Shown here piece after piece: positions 8,631 to 17,508 of a DNA stretch of 64,000 nucleotides (the stretch's first letter is position 1; each line of letters begins with the position of its first letter). The notes below the pieces were generated by a model, which was not told where the DNA came from, ran no database searches, and saw only the letters and a program-made list of their open reading frames with translations. Location of the stretch: contig JAEUMQ010000023.1 of NCBI GenBank assembly GCA_016791425.1, forward strand, positions 124,001-188,000, given 5' to 3'. The DNA is from Hyphomonadaceae bacterium (GTDB taxonomy: Bacteria; Pseudomonadota; Alphaproteobacteria; Caulobacterales; Aquidulcibacteraceae). The position numbers were made by a program, and so were the translations under genes.

Positions 8631-10094
8631 TTGACCACGCTTTCCCTGAAGTCCCTCGCCTCCATCACGGCACGGCCCTCCTACGATCCGGCGGCCGTCG
8701 CAATCGGCGTGGTGCATTTCGGGCCAGGGGCGTTCCACCGCGCGCATCAGCTCGACTATCTGGACCGCTTGCTGGCGCGCGACCCCCGCTGGGGCGTCTC
8801 GGGAGTGTCGTTGAAGAGCGTGCGCGTGCGGGATGCGCTCAAGCCCCAGGATGGATTGTTCGCGCTCTCCATCCTGGACGAAGAGCCGGCGGTTCGCGTC
8901 ATCGGAGCATTGCGGGAGGTGCTTTACGGGCGCGAGGACGGCGCCGTCCTCAAGGCGCGCCTCGCGGCGGCGCAGACTGAGGTCGTGACGCTGACGGTGA
9001 CCGAGGCGGGCTATTGCCTCGCCGCGGACGGCGGGCTCGATCTTGCGCATCGGGACGTCGCGGCCGACATCGCATCCCCGGAGACGCCCTCTTCCGCACT
9101 CGGATGGATCGTGGCGGGACTGCGCGCTCGGCGCGCAGCTGGCCTTCGGCCGTACACAATCATTTCCTGCGACAACCTTTCCGGCAATGGCGCGAAGCTC
9201 AAGGCCGCGCTCGTAAGCCTGGCGCGCGAAACCGATGTCGATCTGGCGTCCTGGCTCGAGGACACGCTCGAATGCCCGAACACGATGGTGGATTCCATCA
9301 CGCCGGCGACGGACGATTCCGTGCGGCGGACGGTGGAGGCGGCGCTCGGCGTGCGTGACGCAGAGCCTGTGCAGCGGGAGGCGTTCACCGATTGGGTAAT
9401 CGAGGCGCATGCGGGCGGGGGGCCGGACTGGGCCGCAGCGGGCGCGCTCGTCGCGCCGGACGTGGCGCCGTTCGCAGATGCAAAGCTCCGGCTGCTCAAC
9501 GGGGCGCACTCAAGCCTCGCCTATGTCGGTCTCGCAGCGGGCTGCGAGACCGTGGCGCAGGCGATGCGCGCGCCTTGGCTCGCCGACTTCGCCCGAGGGA
9601 TCATGGCCGATGCGCGCGCCACGCTGCACCCCACGCCGGGGCGCGACCTTGCCGACTATTCAGAGGCGATCCTGAAGCGCTTCCACAATCCGGCCATCCG
9701 CCACGAATTGAAGCAGATCGCTATGGACGGGTCGCAGAAGTTGCCAATCCGGGTGCTTTCGGTGATCGCCGACCGATTGCGGGGGGGGGCGACCATCGCA
9801 CGGCATGCGCTCACGATGGCGGCGTGGATGCGCTTTGTGGTGCGCAGCACGCGCTCGGGGACGAAGATCGCCGATCCGCTGGCGTCGGCGCTCGCGGAGC
9901 TCGCGGCTGGGATGATCGACGCTGAAGCAGATGTCGCGCGTTTCCTCTCCTTCCGCGCAGTCTTTCCGGAAGCGCTCGCGGCAGCGCCGCCCTTCCGCGA
10001 CGCGGTCTCGCAGGCGTACACTGCCATGATCGAAGCCGAGCGCAGCACTGATCCCGCGGCCGCGCTCGCAAGGATGATCCATGCTCAAGCTTGA
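8631..10094 (+). CDS. Mannitol dehydrogenase-family uronate reductase (fructuronate or tagaturonate reductase)
   Basis: Reduces the keto-uronate made by UxaC (D-fructuronate to mannonate, or D-tagaturonate to altronate) with NADH. 487 aa from TTG at 8631, close to UxuB/UxaB length; an in-frame TTG at 8610 would add 7 residues. The N-terminus VVHFGPGAFHRAHQ is the nucleotide-binding hallmark of this family, and FHNPAIRHELKQIAMDGSQKLP carries the conserved Asn, His and Lys of the active site. It overlaps the aldolase start by 14 bases, so the two are translationally coupled. Choosing UxuB over UxaB is not possible from sequence alone, and neither uxuA nor uxaA is in the window. Confidence 0.9.
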   Translation: MTTLSLKSLASITARPSYDPAAVAIGVVHFGPGAFHRAHQLDYLDRLLARDPRWGVSGVSLKSVRVRDALKPQDGLFALSILDEEPAVRVIGALREVLYGREDGAVLKARLAAAQTEVVTLTVTEAGYCLAADGGLDLAHRDVAADIASPETPSSALGWIVAGLRARRAAGLRPYTIISCDNLSGNGAKLKAALVSLARETDVDLASWLEDTLECPNTMVDSITPATDDSVRRTVEAALGVRDAEPVQREAFTDWVIEAHAGGGPDWAAAGALVAPDVAPFADAKLRLLNGAHSSLAYVGLAAGCETVAQAMRAPWLADFARGIMADARATLHPTPGRDLADYSEAILKRFHNPAIRHELKQIAMDGSQKLPIRVLSVIADRLRGGATIARHALTMAAWMRFVVRSTRSGTKIADPLASALAELAAGMIDAEADVARFLSFRAVFPEALAAAPPFRDAVSQAYTAMIEAERSTDPAAALARMIHAQA

Positions 10095-10704
10095 AGAGGC
10101 CTTCGCCGCCGCCAAGATCATTCCGCTCGTCACGCTCGACGACGCCGACGACGCCGTCCCGATGGCGAAGGCGTTGATGGCGGGGGGGCTCAACGTACTC
10201 GAGGTGACCTTGCGCACGCCCGCATCGCTCGCGGCGCTGGAAAAGATCGCGAAGGTCGACGGCGCAATTGTCGGGGCCGGCACGGTGCTTTCAGCCGCGG
10301 ATGTGGAAAGCGCGAGCGAGGCGGGCGCGCAATTCCTCATCAGCCCGGGTTTCCGCGGTAGGCTGGCTCGCGCGGCTGCGGATGCGAGGCTGCCTTTCCT
10401 CCCCGGGGTCGCGACGGCGACGGAGATCATGCGCGCGCGCGACGTGGGCCTTAGTCTTCTGAAGTTCTTCCCAGCCGAAGCGGCCGGCGGCGCCAAATCG
10501 GTGAAGGCGTTCGCAGGCCCGTTTCCCGGGGTCCGCTTCTGCCCGACCGGCGGCGTCGATGCAGGCAATGCGCGCGACTATCTCAATCTACCCAACGTCG
10601 TGTGCGTCGGCGGCTCATGGATGACTCCGCGCGACGCCATCGCTGCAAAGGATTGGGCAAAGATCACCGCGCTGGCGAAAGCGGCGAAGGAGGCCGTCGC
10701 ATGA
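10081..10704 (+). CDS. eda: 2-dehydro-3-deoxy-phosphogluconate (KDPG) aldolase
   Basis: Class I aldolase splitting KDPG to pyruvate and glyceraldehyde-3-phosphate, the exit point of the uronate route. 207 aa TIM barrel. Visible: Glu41 in LEVTLRT, the GAGTVLS strand, and Schiff-base Lys128 in LLKFFPAE. It overlaps the reductase upstream by 14 bases and the M24 gene downstream by 4 bases (ATGA), so all three are probably one transcript. KDG kinase, needed to feed it from the kdu branch, is not in the window. Confidence 0.95.
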   Translation: MLKLEEAFAAAKIIPLVTLDDADDAVPMAKALMAGGLNVLEVTLRTPASLAALEKIAKVDGAIVGAGTVLSAADVESASEAGAQFLISPGFRGRLARAAADARLPFLPGVATATEIMRARDVGLSLLKFFPAEAAGGAKSVKAFAGPFPGVRFCPTGGVDAGNARDYLNLPNVVCVGGSWMTPRDAIAAKDWAKITALAKAAKEAVA

Positions 10705-11846
10705 AAGAAGCCCCGAGGCGGATCGGCAAGGCGGAGCGGAACGCGCGGCTGGATCGCCTGCGTGAGCTGATGGGCGAAGCGGGCGTGGACGCCGTTCTGC
10801 TCGGGCCGACATCCAGCCTGCGCTACTTCACCGGCATCGTGTGGCATCCGTCCGAGCGCTTCACCGGCGCGCTGGTGCATGCGGGCGGGGGCATCGACTA
10901 TATCTGCCCGCGCTTCGAATTGGAGAAGGTGTCGGAACTCGTCTCGATCCCGGGCGAGATCCACACCTGGGAAGAGGAAGAGAGCCCGGCGAAGCTCGTT
11001 GCAAAGCGTTTGCCGAAGACAGCGAAGCTCGGGCTCGACGATCTGATGCAGCTCTTCTTCTATGTCGCGCTGCGGCGGGAGTTCGCGGATCGGCGGCTCG
11101 TCGATGCGGGGCCGATGATCAACGTGCTGCGGCGCGTGAAGTCGCCGGCCGAGCTCGCACTCATGAAGCACGCGAAGGCGGTGACGCTGCAGGTGCACAA
11201 GCGCGCGTGGGAATGCATGAAAAGCGGCGTGAAGACGTCGGAGGTGCGGCGCTTCATCGACGCGCAGCATCGTGCGGCGGGATCCGACGGCGGCAACACG
11301 TTCTGCATCGTCTCGTTTGGCGAGGATACCTGCCTGCCGCATGGCGGCGAAGGCGACCGAGCGCTGAAGAGCGGCGATGTCATCCTGATCGACACCGGCT
11401 GCAGCTTCGATGGGTACAATTCGGACATCACGCGCACATACGTGTTTGGTAAACCCTCGAAGCGCGTGCGCGAGGTGTGGGCTCTGGAGAAGGAAGCACA
11501 GGCGGCGGCGTTCGCGGCGGCGAAAATCGGTCGCCCGTGCGAGGTCGTTGATGCGGCGGCGCGCGACGTGCTCTTGCGGGCTGGACTGGGGCCGGACTAT
11601 CGATTGCCGGGGCTGCCGCACCGCACGGGCCACGGCATCGGCCTTGACGTGCACGAGGCGCCCAATCTCGTGCGCGGCGACAAGACGCCGCTCGCGGCGG
11701 GCATGTGCTTCTCGAACGAGCCGATGGTCGTCATTCCCGGCGAGTTCGGCATCCGTCTGGAAGATCATTTCTACATGACGAAGGCGGGTCCGCGCTGGTT
11801 CACCGAACCATCGCACTCGATCGACGAGCCGTTCGCCGGCGTCTAG
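10701..11846 (+). CDS. M24 family metallopeptidase (Xaa-Pro dipeptidase/aminopeptidase type)
   Basis: Pita-bread-fold peptidase, likely splitting dipeptides with proline or hydroxyproline. 381 aa from ATG 10701, with AAGGAGG 7 bases upstream. An N-terminal creatinase-like domain (about 1-150) precedes the catalytic domain. All five metal ligands are visible: Asp231 (LIDTG), Asp242 (NSDITR), His311 (TGHGIGLD), Glu340 (SNEPMV) and Glu354 (RLEDHF). It overlaps eda by 4 bases and is followed by the hydroxyproline genes, so a role in releasing Pro/Hyp from peptides is inferred. No signal peptide. Confidence 0.88.
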   Translation: MKEAPRRIGKAERNARLDRLRELMGEAGVDAVLLGPTSSLRYFTGIVWHPSERFTGALVHAGGGIDYICPRFELEKVSELVSIPGEIHTWEEEESPAKLVAKRLPKTAKLGLDDLMQLFFYVALRREFADRRLVDAGPMINVLRRVKSPAELALMKHAKAVTLQVHKRAWECMKSGVKTSEVRRFIDAQHRAAGSDGGNTFCIVSFGEDTCLPHGGEGDRALKSGDVILIDTGCSFDGYNSDITRTYVFGKPSKRVREVWALEKEAQAAAFAAAKIGRPCEVVDAAARDVLLRAGLGPDYRLPGLPHRTGHGIGLDVHEAPNLVRGDKTPLAAGMCFSNEPMVVIPGEFGIRLEDHFYMTKAGPRWFTEPSHSIDEPFAGV

Positions 11847-12136
11847 GCCTTGATGAACTTGTAGGCCGGGGTGACCTGCGGGGCGACATCCGGGAAATTG
11901 ACTTCCTTCAGCGCCGGACCGAGCACCGCGCCGAACGCCTGAAAGGCCGCCTCGGATTCCCAAACATCGACGACGCGGAGGCCGGTCGGGGTCACGCTCG
12001 CGGAGTGCATGAGAATGCCGGGGACCGGCCAGTCGGCGAGGGACTTCAGGCCCTTGCCCTTACTGATGATCTCGACGCAGCGATCGTATTGCGCCTGAGT
12101 GACGCCAGGCGCCTCAAGGACAGTGACGACGGCCAT
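11843..12136 (-). CDS. Small dimeric alpha/beta-barrel (ABM-like) protein
   Basis: 97 aa with the pattern of antibiotic-biosynthesis-monooxygenase-like ferredoxin folds: a first strand MAVVTVLEAPGVTQAQYD, a central HSASVTPTGLRVVDVWESEAAFQAF segment, and a C-terminal TPAYKFIKA strand. Such proteins often have no known substrate. It converges on the M24 gene, and their stop codons overlap in CTAG. It could be co-transcribed ahead of nothing else; function unknown. Confidence 0.75.
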   Translation of the reverse strand: MAVVTVLEAPGVTQAQYDRCVEIISKGKGLKSLADWPVPGILMHSASVTPTGLRVVDVWESEAAFQAFGAVLGPALKEVNFPDVAPQVTPAYKFIKA

Positions 12137-12215
12137 CTCTTCCTCCCTTGGTTGGCTCTCCCATTAGCGCCGCGCCGGACGCGTCGCAAAGGGTATCAAA
12201 GGGCCCTCAGGCGGC

Positions 12216-13214
12216 TCAGACGACGGTGAAGCCCTTGGCGAAGGCGTCTTCGTCGTCGATCCAGATCGTGTTGAAGCCGGTGGCGATCGCCGAGCCTTCG
12301 ATCGAGGGAATGACCGCGGGATAGTCGCCGACCTTTGTCGCGGCTTCGACGCGGCCAATGAAGCGGCTGCAGATATAGCTCTCGTGCACGAAGCGGTCGC
12401 CGACCTTGAGGCGCCCCTTATGCGCCAGGTGGGCGAGGCGCGCGGACGTGCCGGTACCGCACGGAGAGCGATCGATGGCGCGCTCGCCGTAGAAGACCGC
12501 GTTACGGCCATCGGCGTCGTTGCTCTTGGGTTTGTCGGCCCAAAGGACGTGGCTGACGCCGCGGATGGTAGGATCGAGCGGATGCACCGGCTCAATAGCC
12601 TCGCGGACGAGGCGGCGGATGATCGGCGAGAGCGTCACGATACGGGCGGCGCCCATTTCGTCCAGGCTACGATAGGCGCCTTGCGGCTCGATGATGGCGT
12701 AGAAATTGCCGCCATAGGCGATGTCGATGGAGAGCGGGCCGAAGTCCGGCACGTCGATGCGCACGCCCTCGGCCGCGACGTAGGATGCGACGTTGCGCAG
12801 GCGGACAGAGCGGACGCGGCCGCCCTCCTCCACACAATCAGCCTCGATGCGTCCGGCGGGCACGTCGATAATCGCCTTGCCCGGCGCCTTGGGGCGGATG
12901 AGACCGTTCTCCAGTCCGAAGGTGATCATGCCAATCGAGCCATGGCCGCACATGGGCAGGCATCCGCTCGTCTCGATGAAGAGGATGCCGATGTCGGCGT
13001 CCGGGCTCGTTGGCGGATAGAGGAAGCCGCCGCTCATCATGTCGTGGCCGCGCGGCTCGAACATGAGGCCCGTGCGGACCCAGTCGTAGCGCGCGATGAA
13101 ATCCTGCCGGCGCTCAGCCATGGTGGCGCCGCTCAAAACAGGCGCGCCGCCCACGACGAGCCGCACGGGATTGCCCGCGGTGTGGCCGTCGATGCAGAAG
13201 AACGTCGATCTCAT
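12216..13214 (-). CDS. 4-hydroxyproline 2-epimerase (proline racemase family)
   Basis: Converts trans-4-hydroxy-L-proline to cis-4-hydroxy-D-proline, the first step of hydroxyproline catabolism. 332 aa from the ATG at 13214. Both catalytic cysteines are present: Cys89 in LPMCGHGSIG and Cys252 in RSPCGTGTSA. The second Cys argues for an epimerase or racemase rather than trans-3-hydroxyproline dehydratase, which has Thr there. Only 11 bases separate it from the upstream DapA-like gene on the same strand. The neighbours favour hydroxyproline over proline as substrate. Confidence 0.9.
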   Translation of the reverse strand: MRSTFFCIDGHTAGNPVRLVVGGAPVLSGATMAERRQDFIARYDWVRTGLMFEPRGHDMMSGGFLYPPTSPDADIGILFIETSGCLPMCGHGSIGMITFGLENGLIRPKAPGKAIIDVPAGRIEADCVEEGGRVRSVRLRNVASYVAAEGVRIDVPDFGPLSIDIAYGGNFYAIIEPQGAYRSLDEMGAARIVTLSPIIRRLVREAIEPVHPLDPTIRGVSHVLWADKPKSNDADGRNAVFYGERAIDRSPCGTGTSARLAHLAHKGRLKVGDRFVHESYICSRFIGRVEAATKVGDYPAVIPSIEGSAIATGFNTIWIDDEDAFAKGFTVV

Positions 13215-13225
13215 GGTCTTTTCGT

Positions 13226-14146
13226 TCAGGCCGCGCGGAGCTTCTCGCGCGCCGCGGCGGCGGCCTCGACCATCGCGATGACCTCCGCACGGCGGGCGCC
13301 GGTGAGCGGGTGGCGCGGCGCGCGAACGCGCTCGGAGCCACGGCCGAGGACCTGTTCGGCGAGCTTGATGCATTGAACGAGGTCGTGGCCGGCGTCGAGA
13401 TGCAGGAGCGGCATGAACCAGCGATAGATCGCGCGCGCGGTTTCAAGATCGCCCTTTTTCGCGGCCTCGTAGAGCGCGAGGGATTCCTTCGGGAAGACGT
13501 TTGTCAGGCCCGACACCCAGCCGGCGGCGCCGAGGAGCAAGCCTTCGAGCGCGACATCGTCGAGGCCCGCGAAGACCGTGAAGCGATCGCCGAAGGCGTT
13601 GAAGAGATCGGTGAAGCGGCGCGTGTCGGGGGCGCTCTCCTTGACCGCGGCGATGCTTTTCAGGTCAGACAATTCCTTCAGCGCCGCGAAGCTGATCTCG
13701 ACGCGATAAGCCGGGGGATTGTTGTAGAGCATGATCGGCAGGCCGGTGCTTTCCGCAACCGTGCGGAAGTGAGCCACAAGCTCGGCCTCGGTCGGCACGT
13801 AGACCATCGCCGGCAGCACCATGAGCCCATCGGCGCCGATCTTCTCAGCGTCGCGCGCGAAGGCGGCGGCGCGCGGCGTCGTGAGCTCCGAGACGCCGGC
13901 GACGACCGGGACGCGGCCCTTCACCGTCTCGACCGCGGCGCGCAGGACAGTGCGTTTCTCCTCCGGTTCCAGGGAATTGTTCTCCCCCACCGTGCCCATG
14001 AGGATGAGGCCGTGCACCCCATCCTTCACCAGCGCCTCGATGACGCCTTGCGTCGCGGGGATGTCCACAGACAAATCGGCGGCGAATTGCGTGGTGGCGG
14101 CGGGAAAGACGCCGCGCCAAGAAACGCCATTCTGGGTAACGGGCAT
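13226..14146 (-). CDS. DapA-family aldolase, probably 1-pyrroline-4-hydroxy-2-carboxylate deaminase
   Basis: 306 aa TIM-barrel class I enzyme of the dihydrodipicolinate synthase superfamily. Tyr141 (LYNNPPAY) and Schiff-base Lys169 (AAVKES) are in place, and GTVGENNSL replaces the usual GTTGE region. In hydroxyproline pathways the family member deaminates pyrroline-4-hydroxy-2-carboxylate to alpha-ketoglutarate semialdehyde. ATG at 14146 has GGAG upstream. It is transcribed with the epimerase and divergently from the FAD oxidoreductase, the standard set of three. The semialdehyde dehydrogenase that would finish the route is not in the window. Confidence 0.85.
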   Translation of the reverse strand: MPVTQNGVSWRGVFPAATTQFAADLSVDIPATQGVIEALVKDGVHGLILMGTVGENNSLEPEEKRTVLRAAVETVKGRVPVVAGVSELTTPRAAAFARDAEKIGADGLMVLPAMVYVPTEAELVAHFRTVAESTGLPIMLYNNPPAYRVEISFAALKELSDLKSIAAVKESAPDTRRFTDLFNAFGDRFTVFAGLDDVALEGLLLGAAGWVSGLTNVFPKESLALYEAAKKGDLETARAIYRWFMPLLHLDAGHDLVQCIKLAEQVLGRGSERVRAPRHPLTGARRAEVIAMVEAAAAAREKLRAA

Positions 14147-14219
14147 GGAGGCTCCTCGATTTGAGGGTTTCGTAGCCGATCCAAATCGGGCGGGCAAAAG
14201 CGATGACGTCGGCGCTGTC

Positions 14220-15446
14220 ATGAAATCGGTCCTGGTGATCGGAGGCGGGCTCGTGGGGGCGGCGTCCGCGCTGCGGTTGCAGGCGGCCGGGATTGCCACG
14301 ACGCTCGTGGACCCGGGCGACCCGCGGCGGTCGGCGTCGTTTGGAAACGCGGGGTGCATCGCGACGGAACAGGTGGAGCCGTGGGCGTCCTGGAAGAACG
14401 TCTCGGGCGCGGCCGGGCGGCTCTTCGCGTTCGGGGGCGCGCTTGACTTCCGGCTGAGCGACGTGGGCCGCTGGCTGCCCTGGTCGATGCGATACCTTGC
14501 GGCGTGCGAGCGGGCGCGGTTCGAGCGCGGACGCGCGGCGCTGGCCGCGCTCCTCGCGGAGGCGCTGCCCGCATGGCAGAGGATCGCGGCGCTCGCAGGC
14601 GTCCCAGACCTGGTGCAGGCGGATGGGCACGCGGTGGTCTGGATGTCGCCGCGCGCGGCGGAGGCCGGGCGCGCCGCGTGGGAGGGGACGCCGACCGGCT
14701 CGGCGCGGTTCCGCGACATGCGCGATGACGACCTCGCTGCCTATGCCCAAGCGATCGGGCGCGCGCCCGCCGGCGGCATCCTCTTTTCCGGGACGGGCCA
14801 GGTGGGATCGCCGCAGGGCGCGCGCGATGCGATCCTGGCGGCGTTCCAACAACGCGGCGGCGAGAGCGCGCCGGGCCGTGTCGTTCGCCTCGATGGACCG
14901 CGCGCCACATTGGAAGGCGGCAGAGTGCTGGAGGCGGACGCTGCGCTCGTCGCGGCGGGCGCCTGGTCAGCGCCCCTGATGCGGCAGCTCGGCCATGAAG
15001 CGCCGCTGATCGGCGAACGCGGCTATTCGATCGAAAGCGCGCATCACGGATGGTCTGACAATCTGCCGGCTACGGTGTTCGAAGAGCGCGCTCTCGTCCT
15101 CGTGCGGTTCGCAACCGGCCTGCGCGCGACCAGCTTCCTCGAATTCGGATCTCCGGACGCGCCGGGCGATCCGCGGAAATGGGCCACGCTCGAACGGCAT
15201 GTCCAAGAACTAGGCATCTCGTTCGACCCGCAGCCGTCGCGCTGGGTCGGACCGCGGCCTACGCTGCCTGATTATCTGCCCGCGATCGGACGAGCCGCCG
15301 ATTCGCGCGTGCTCTACGCCTTCGGGCATCAGCATCTCGGCCTCACGCTCGCAGCGGTGACGAGCGAGCTCGTCGCCGCCCTGGCCACGGAGGCTCCCCC
15401 TCCGGTGGATATTTCGCCGTTCCGGATCGAGCGGTTCAGCGCCTGA
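14220..15446 (+). CDS. FAD-dependent D-amino-acid oxidoreductase (D-hydroxyproline dehydrogenase type)
   Basis: 408 aa DAO/DadA-type flavoprotein. An N-terminal Rossmann motif VLVIGGGLVGAASALRL, a SFGNAGCI segment, and a C-terminal VLYAFGHQHLGLTLAAVTSELV (FAD-binding) are seen. The likely reaction is oxidation of cis-4-hydroxy-D-proline to pyrroline-4-hydroxy-2-carboxylate, between the epimerase and the DapA-like enzyme. ATG at 14220 chosen because the Rossmann fold begins 4 residues later. The 73-base gap to the divergent DapA-like gene would hold both promoters. Confidence 0.87.
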   Translation: MKSVLVIGGGLVGAASALRLQAAGIATTLVDPGDPRRSASFGNAGCIATEQVEPWASWKNVSGAAGRLFAFGGALDFRLSDVGRWLPWSMRYLAACERARFERGRAALAALLAEALPAWQRIAALAGVPDLVQADGHAVVWMSPRAAEAGRAAWEGTPTGSARFRDMRDDDLAAYAQAIGRAPAGGILFSGTGQVGSPQGARDAILAAFQQRGGESAPGRVVRLDGPRATLEGGRVLEADAALVAAGAWSAPLMRQLGHEAPLIGERGYSIESAHHGWSDNLPATVFEERALVLVRFATGLRATSFLEFGSPDAPGDPRKWATLERHVQELGISFDPQPSRWVGPRPTLPDYLPAIGRAADSRVLYAFGHQHLGLTLAAVTSELVAALATEAPPPVDISPFRIERFSA

Positions 15447-15567
15447 GGCGCCGCCGCGATTTGCGCCCTCGTGACAAAGCCGTTAGACGGCTGGTGGGGT
15501 TGGCGTCGAGGGCCGCTTCCGTTCCACAAACCCGCACGGAACTCGGGGAACGACGCCAGGGGAGACG

Positions 15568-17499
15568 ATGGCGGACAATTCATCGAGCGAGACGCCGGTC
15601 CCGCCGCAGGACGCCTGGGCCCGCTTCGTGCAAGGCCCGGCCCCCGCCTGGATCAAGCATATCGAAGCGCCGCACGACGCCGAGGCGGAAAGCGCGGTCT
15701 CCTGGCTGCTCCGCGACGAGCAATATCGGCTTTCCGACAAGAGCGAGCGCTACTTCCATTTTGTTCAGCGTGCGGACAATGAGGTCGGCGTCGATTGGCT
15801 TTCGGAAATCCGCATCACGTTCAATCCGAGCTATGAGACGCTCTTCCTGCACGGCGTCACGATCATCCGCGAGGGGCGCGCCATCGACGCCCTCGGCGAC
15901 GCCGACCTCGATTTCATGCGTACCGAACGCGACATGCACGCGCGGATCTATCGCGGCGATTATTCGCTCGTGATCCAGGTGCGCGGCCTGGAGCCGCTCG
16001 ACAGCCTCGACTATTCCTACACTATTGCCGGCCAAAATCCGGTGTTCGGCGGGCGCGTAGTCGCGCCCATCGGCTTCACATTCAAGACGCCGCTCGGTCG
16101 TCATCATGCACGCGTCCTGCACGCAGCGGATCTCAAGCTGGAGATCCACGCCAAAGGACCGAAGGTCAAGCCGAACCGCACAGAGAAGGACGGCGTCGTT
16201 GAGCTCGTGTTCGACCGCTTCAAGGCGCCGCGTCACGAGTTCGAGGCGTTTGTTCCACCAGAATATGACGACCAGGCCTCGGTCTGGACGTTCAACGGGT
16301 TCGGCTCCTGGGCCGAAGTCGCGCGCTGGGCGGCCGATCTCTACGCGACCGATCCCGAGGATGCGACGATTGGCGAGCTTACGGCGTCATGCAAGGGGCA
16401 GCCAAACCCCACGCTTGCCGCGATTGCCTACGTGCAGGACCGCATCCGCTATGTCGCGACGAATTTCGGCGAGGGCGGATATCGGCCGCGCGCGCCGGCG
16501 CTCATCGTCCAACGACGGTACGGCGACTGCAAGGACAAGGCGCTGCTGCTCGCCGCGATCCTGCGCAAGCTCGGCCACGACGCCCATGTCGCGCTCGTGT
16601 GCGCCCAGCGCCCGCGCGGGCCGCTGACGGACGCCCCGGCGCCGAACGCGTTCGACCACGTCATCGTCAAGGCCAAGATCGACGGAGAGGCGCGCTGGAT
16701 CGACGCCACGGTGACGGGCCAGGCAGGTCCGCTGACGCGGCGCTGGCGCCCGCACGCAATGGCGACCCTCGTGGCGCGCGCCGACACGCGCAATCTCGAG
16801 CTTATTCCGCCGTTGCCCGACGCGCTCATCGGCGACCGTTCGGAGACCCTGCACGACATGAGCGCAGGCGTCGATAAGCCGGTTCTCTTCCACTATTGCA
16901 GCACCGCGACCGGCGGCGAGGCGGAAGGCCTGCGGCGGTGGATCGCCTCGATCGGCGCGGCAGGGATCGAACGCGAGCTGCGTCGGCTCTCCTGCGAAGA
17001 GCACGGAGAGGTGGAGCAGGCCGAGCCGCTGGAGATCAGCGACGACACCGATTCCAACAAGATCACGCTCAAGAACCGGCTGAAGCTGGTCAATCCATGG
17101 GGGGCGACGCCGGAGGGCGGACGGGAGTATCGCGCGCTCATCTGCCACGCGACGGCGCTTCTGCCGACAGCCCAGGCGCACGGGCGCACGCGGCCGCTCG
17201 CGCTCAAGGCGCACCCACTGCATCACGTGCATGTGGAGACGATCAAGCTCCCGCGCGGGGTGCGGCCGATCGGGGCCAAGAACCAGAAGATCGGGCGCAA
17301 GAACGAGGCGTTCGAGTTCTCGCGCCAGGACGTGCTTTCCGGCGCCAAGCTGAAGATACGCGTCGAGACGAAAACCCTGGCGACGCATCTCTCGGCGACG
17401 GCGGTGCTCGGCGCCCAACGGGACGAAACCGCGCTGCAGGCTGGGCACCAGCTGCATCTGGTCTTCCCACAACGCGGCCTGCTCAGGGTGTTTGCCTGA
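15568..17499 (+). CDS. DUF3857 and transglutaminase-like domain protein
   Basis: 643 aa. An N-terminal DUF3857 beta domain (about 60-230), a transglutaminase-like core (about 270-400) and a C-terminal beta region. The catalytic triad appears intact: Cys321 in YGDCKDKA, His364 in FDHVIV, and Asp379 in WIDAT. No signal peptide or membrane segment was found at the N-terminus. Such proteins are often cysteine peptidases or amidases of unknown substrate. The gene is free-standing, 9 bases before the convergent TetR stop. Confidence 0.85.
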   Translation: MADNSSSETPVPPQDAWARFVQGPAPAWIKHIEAPHDAEAESAVSWLLRDEQYRLSDKSERYFHFVQRADNEVGVDWLSEIRITFNPSYETLFLHGVTIIREGRAIDALGDADLDFMRTERDMHARIYRGDYSLVIQVRGLEPLDSLDYSYTIAGQNPVFGGRVVAPIGFTFKTPLGRHHARVLHAADLKLEIHAKGPKVKPNRTEKDGVVELVFDRFKAPRHEFEAFVPPEYDDQASVWTFNGFGSWAEVARWAADLYATDPEDATIGELTASCKGQPNPTLAAIAYVQDRIRYVATNFGEGGYRPRAPALIVQRRYGDCKDKALLLAAILRKLGHDAHVALVCAQRPRGPLTDAPAPNAFDHVIVKAKIDGEARWIDATVTGQAGPLTRRWRPHAMATLVARADTRNLELIPPLPDALIGDRSETLHDMSAGVDKPVLFHYCSTATGGEAEGLRRWIASIGAAGIERELRRLSCEEHGEVEQAEPLEISDDTDSNKITLKNRLKLVNPWGATPEGGREYRALICHATALLPTAQAHGRTRPLALKAHPLHHVHVETIKLPRGVRPIGAKNQKIGRKNEAFEFSRQDVLSGAKLKIRVETKTLATHLSATAVLGAQRDETALQAGHQLHLVFPQRGLLRVFA

Positions 17500-17508
17500 C
17501 GCGCCGCT

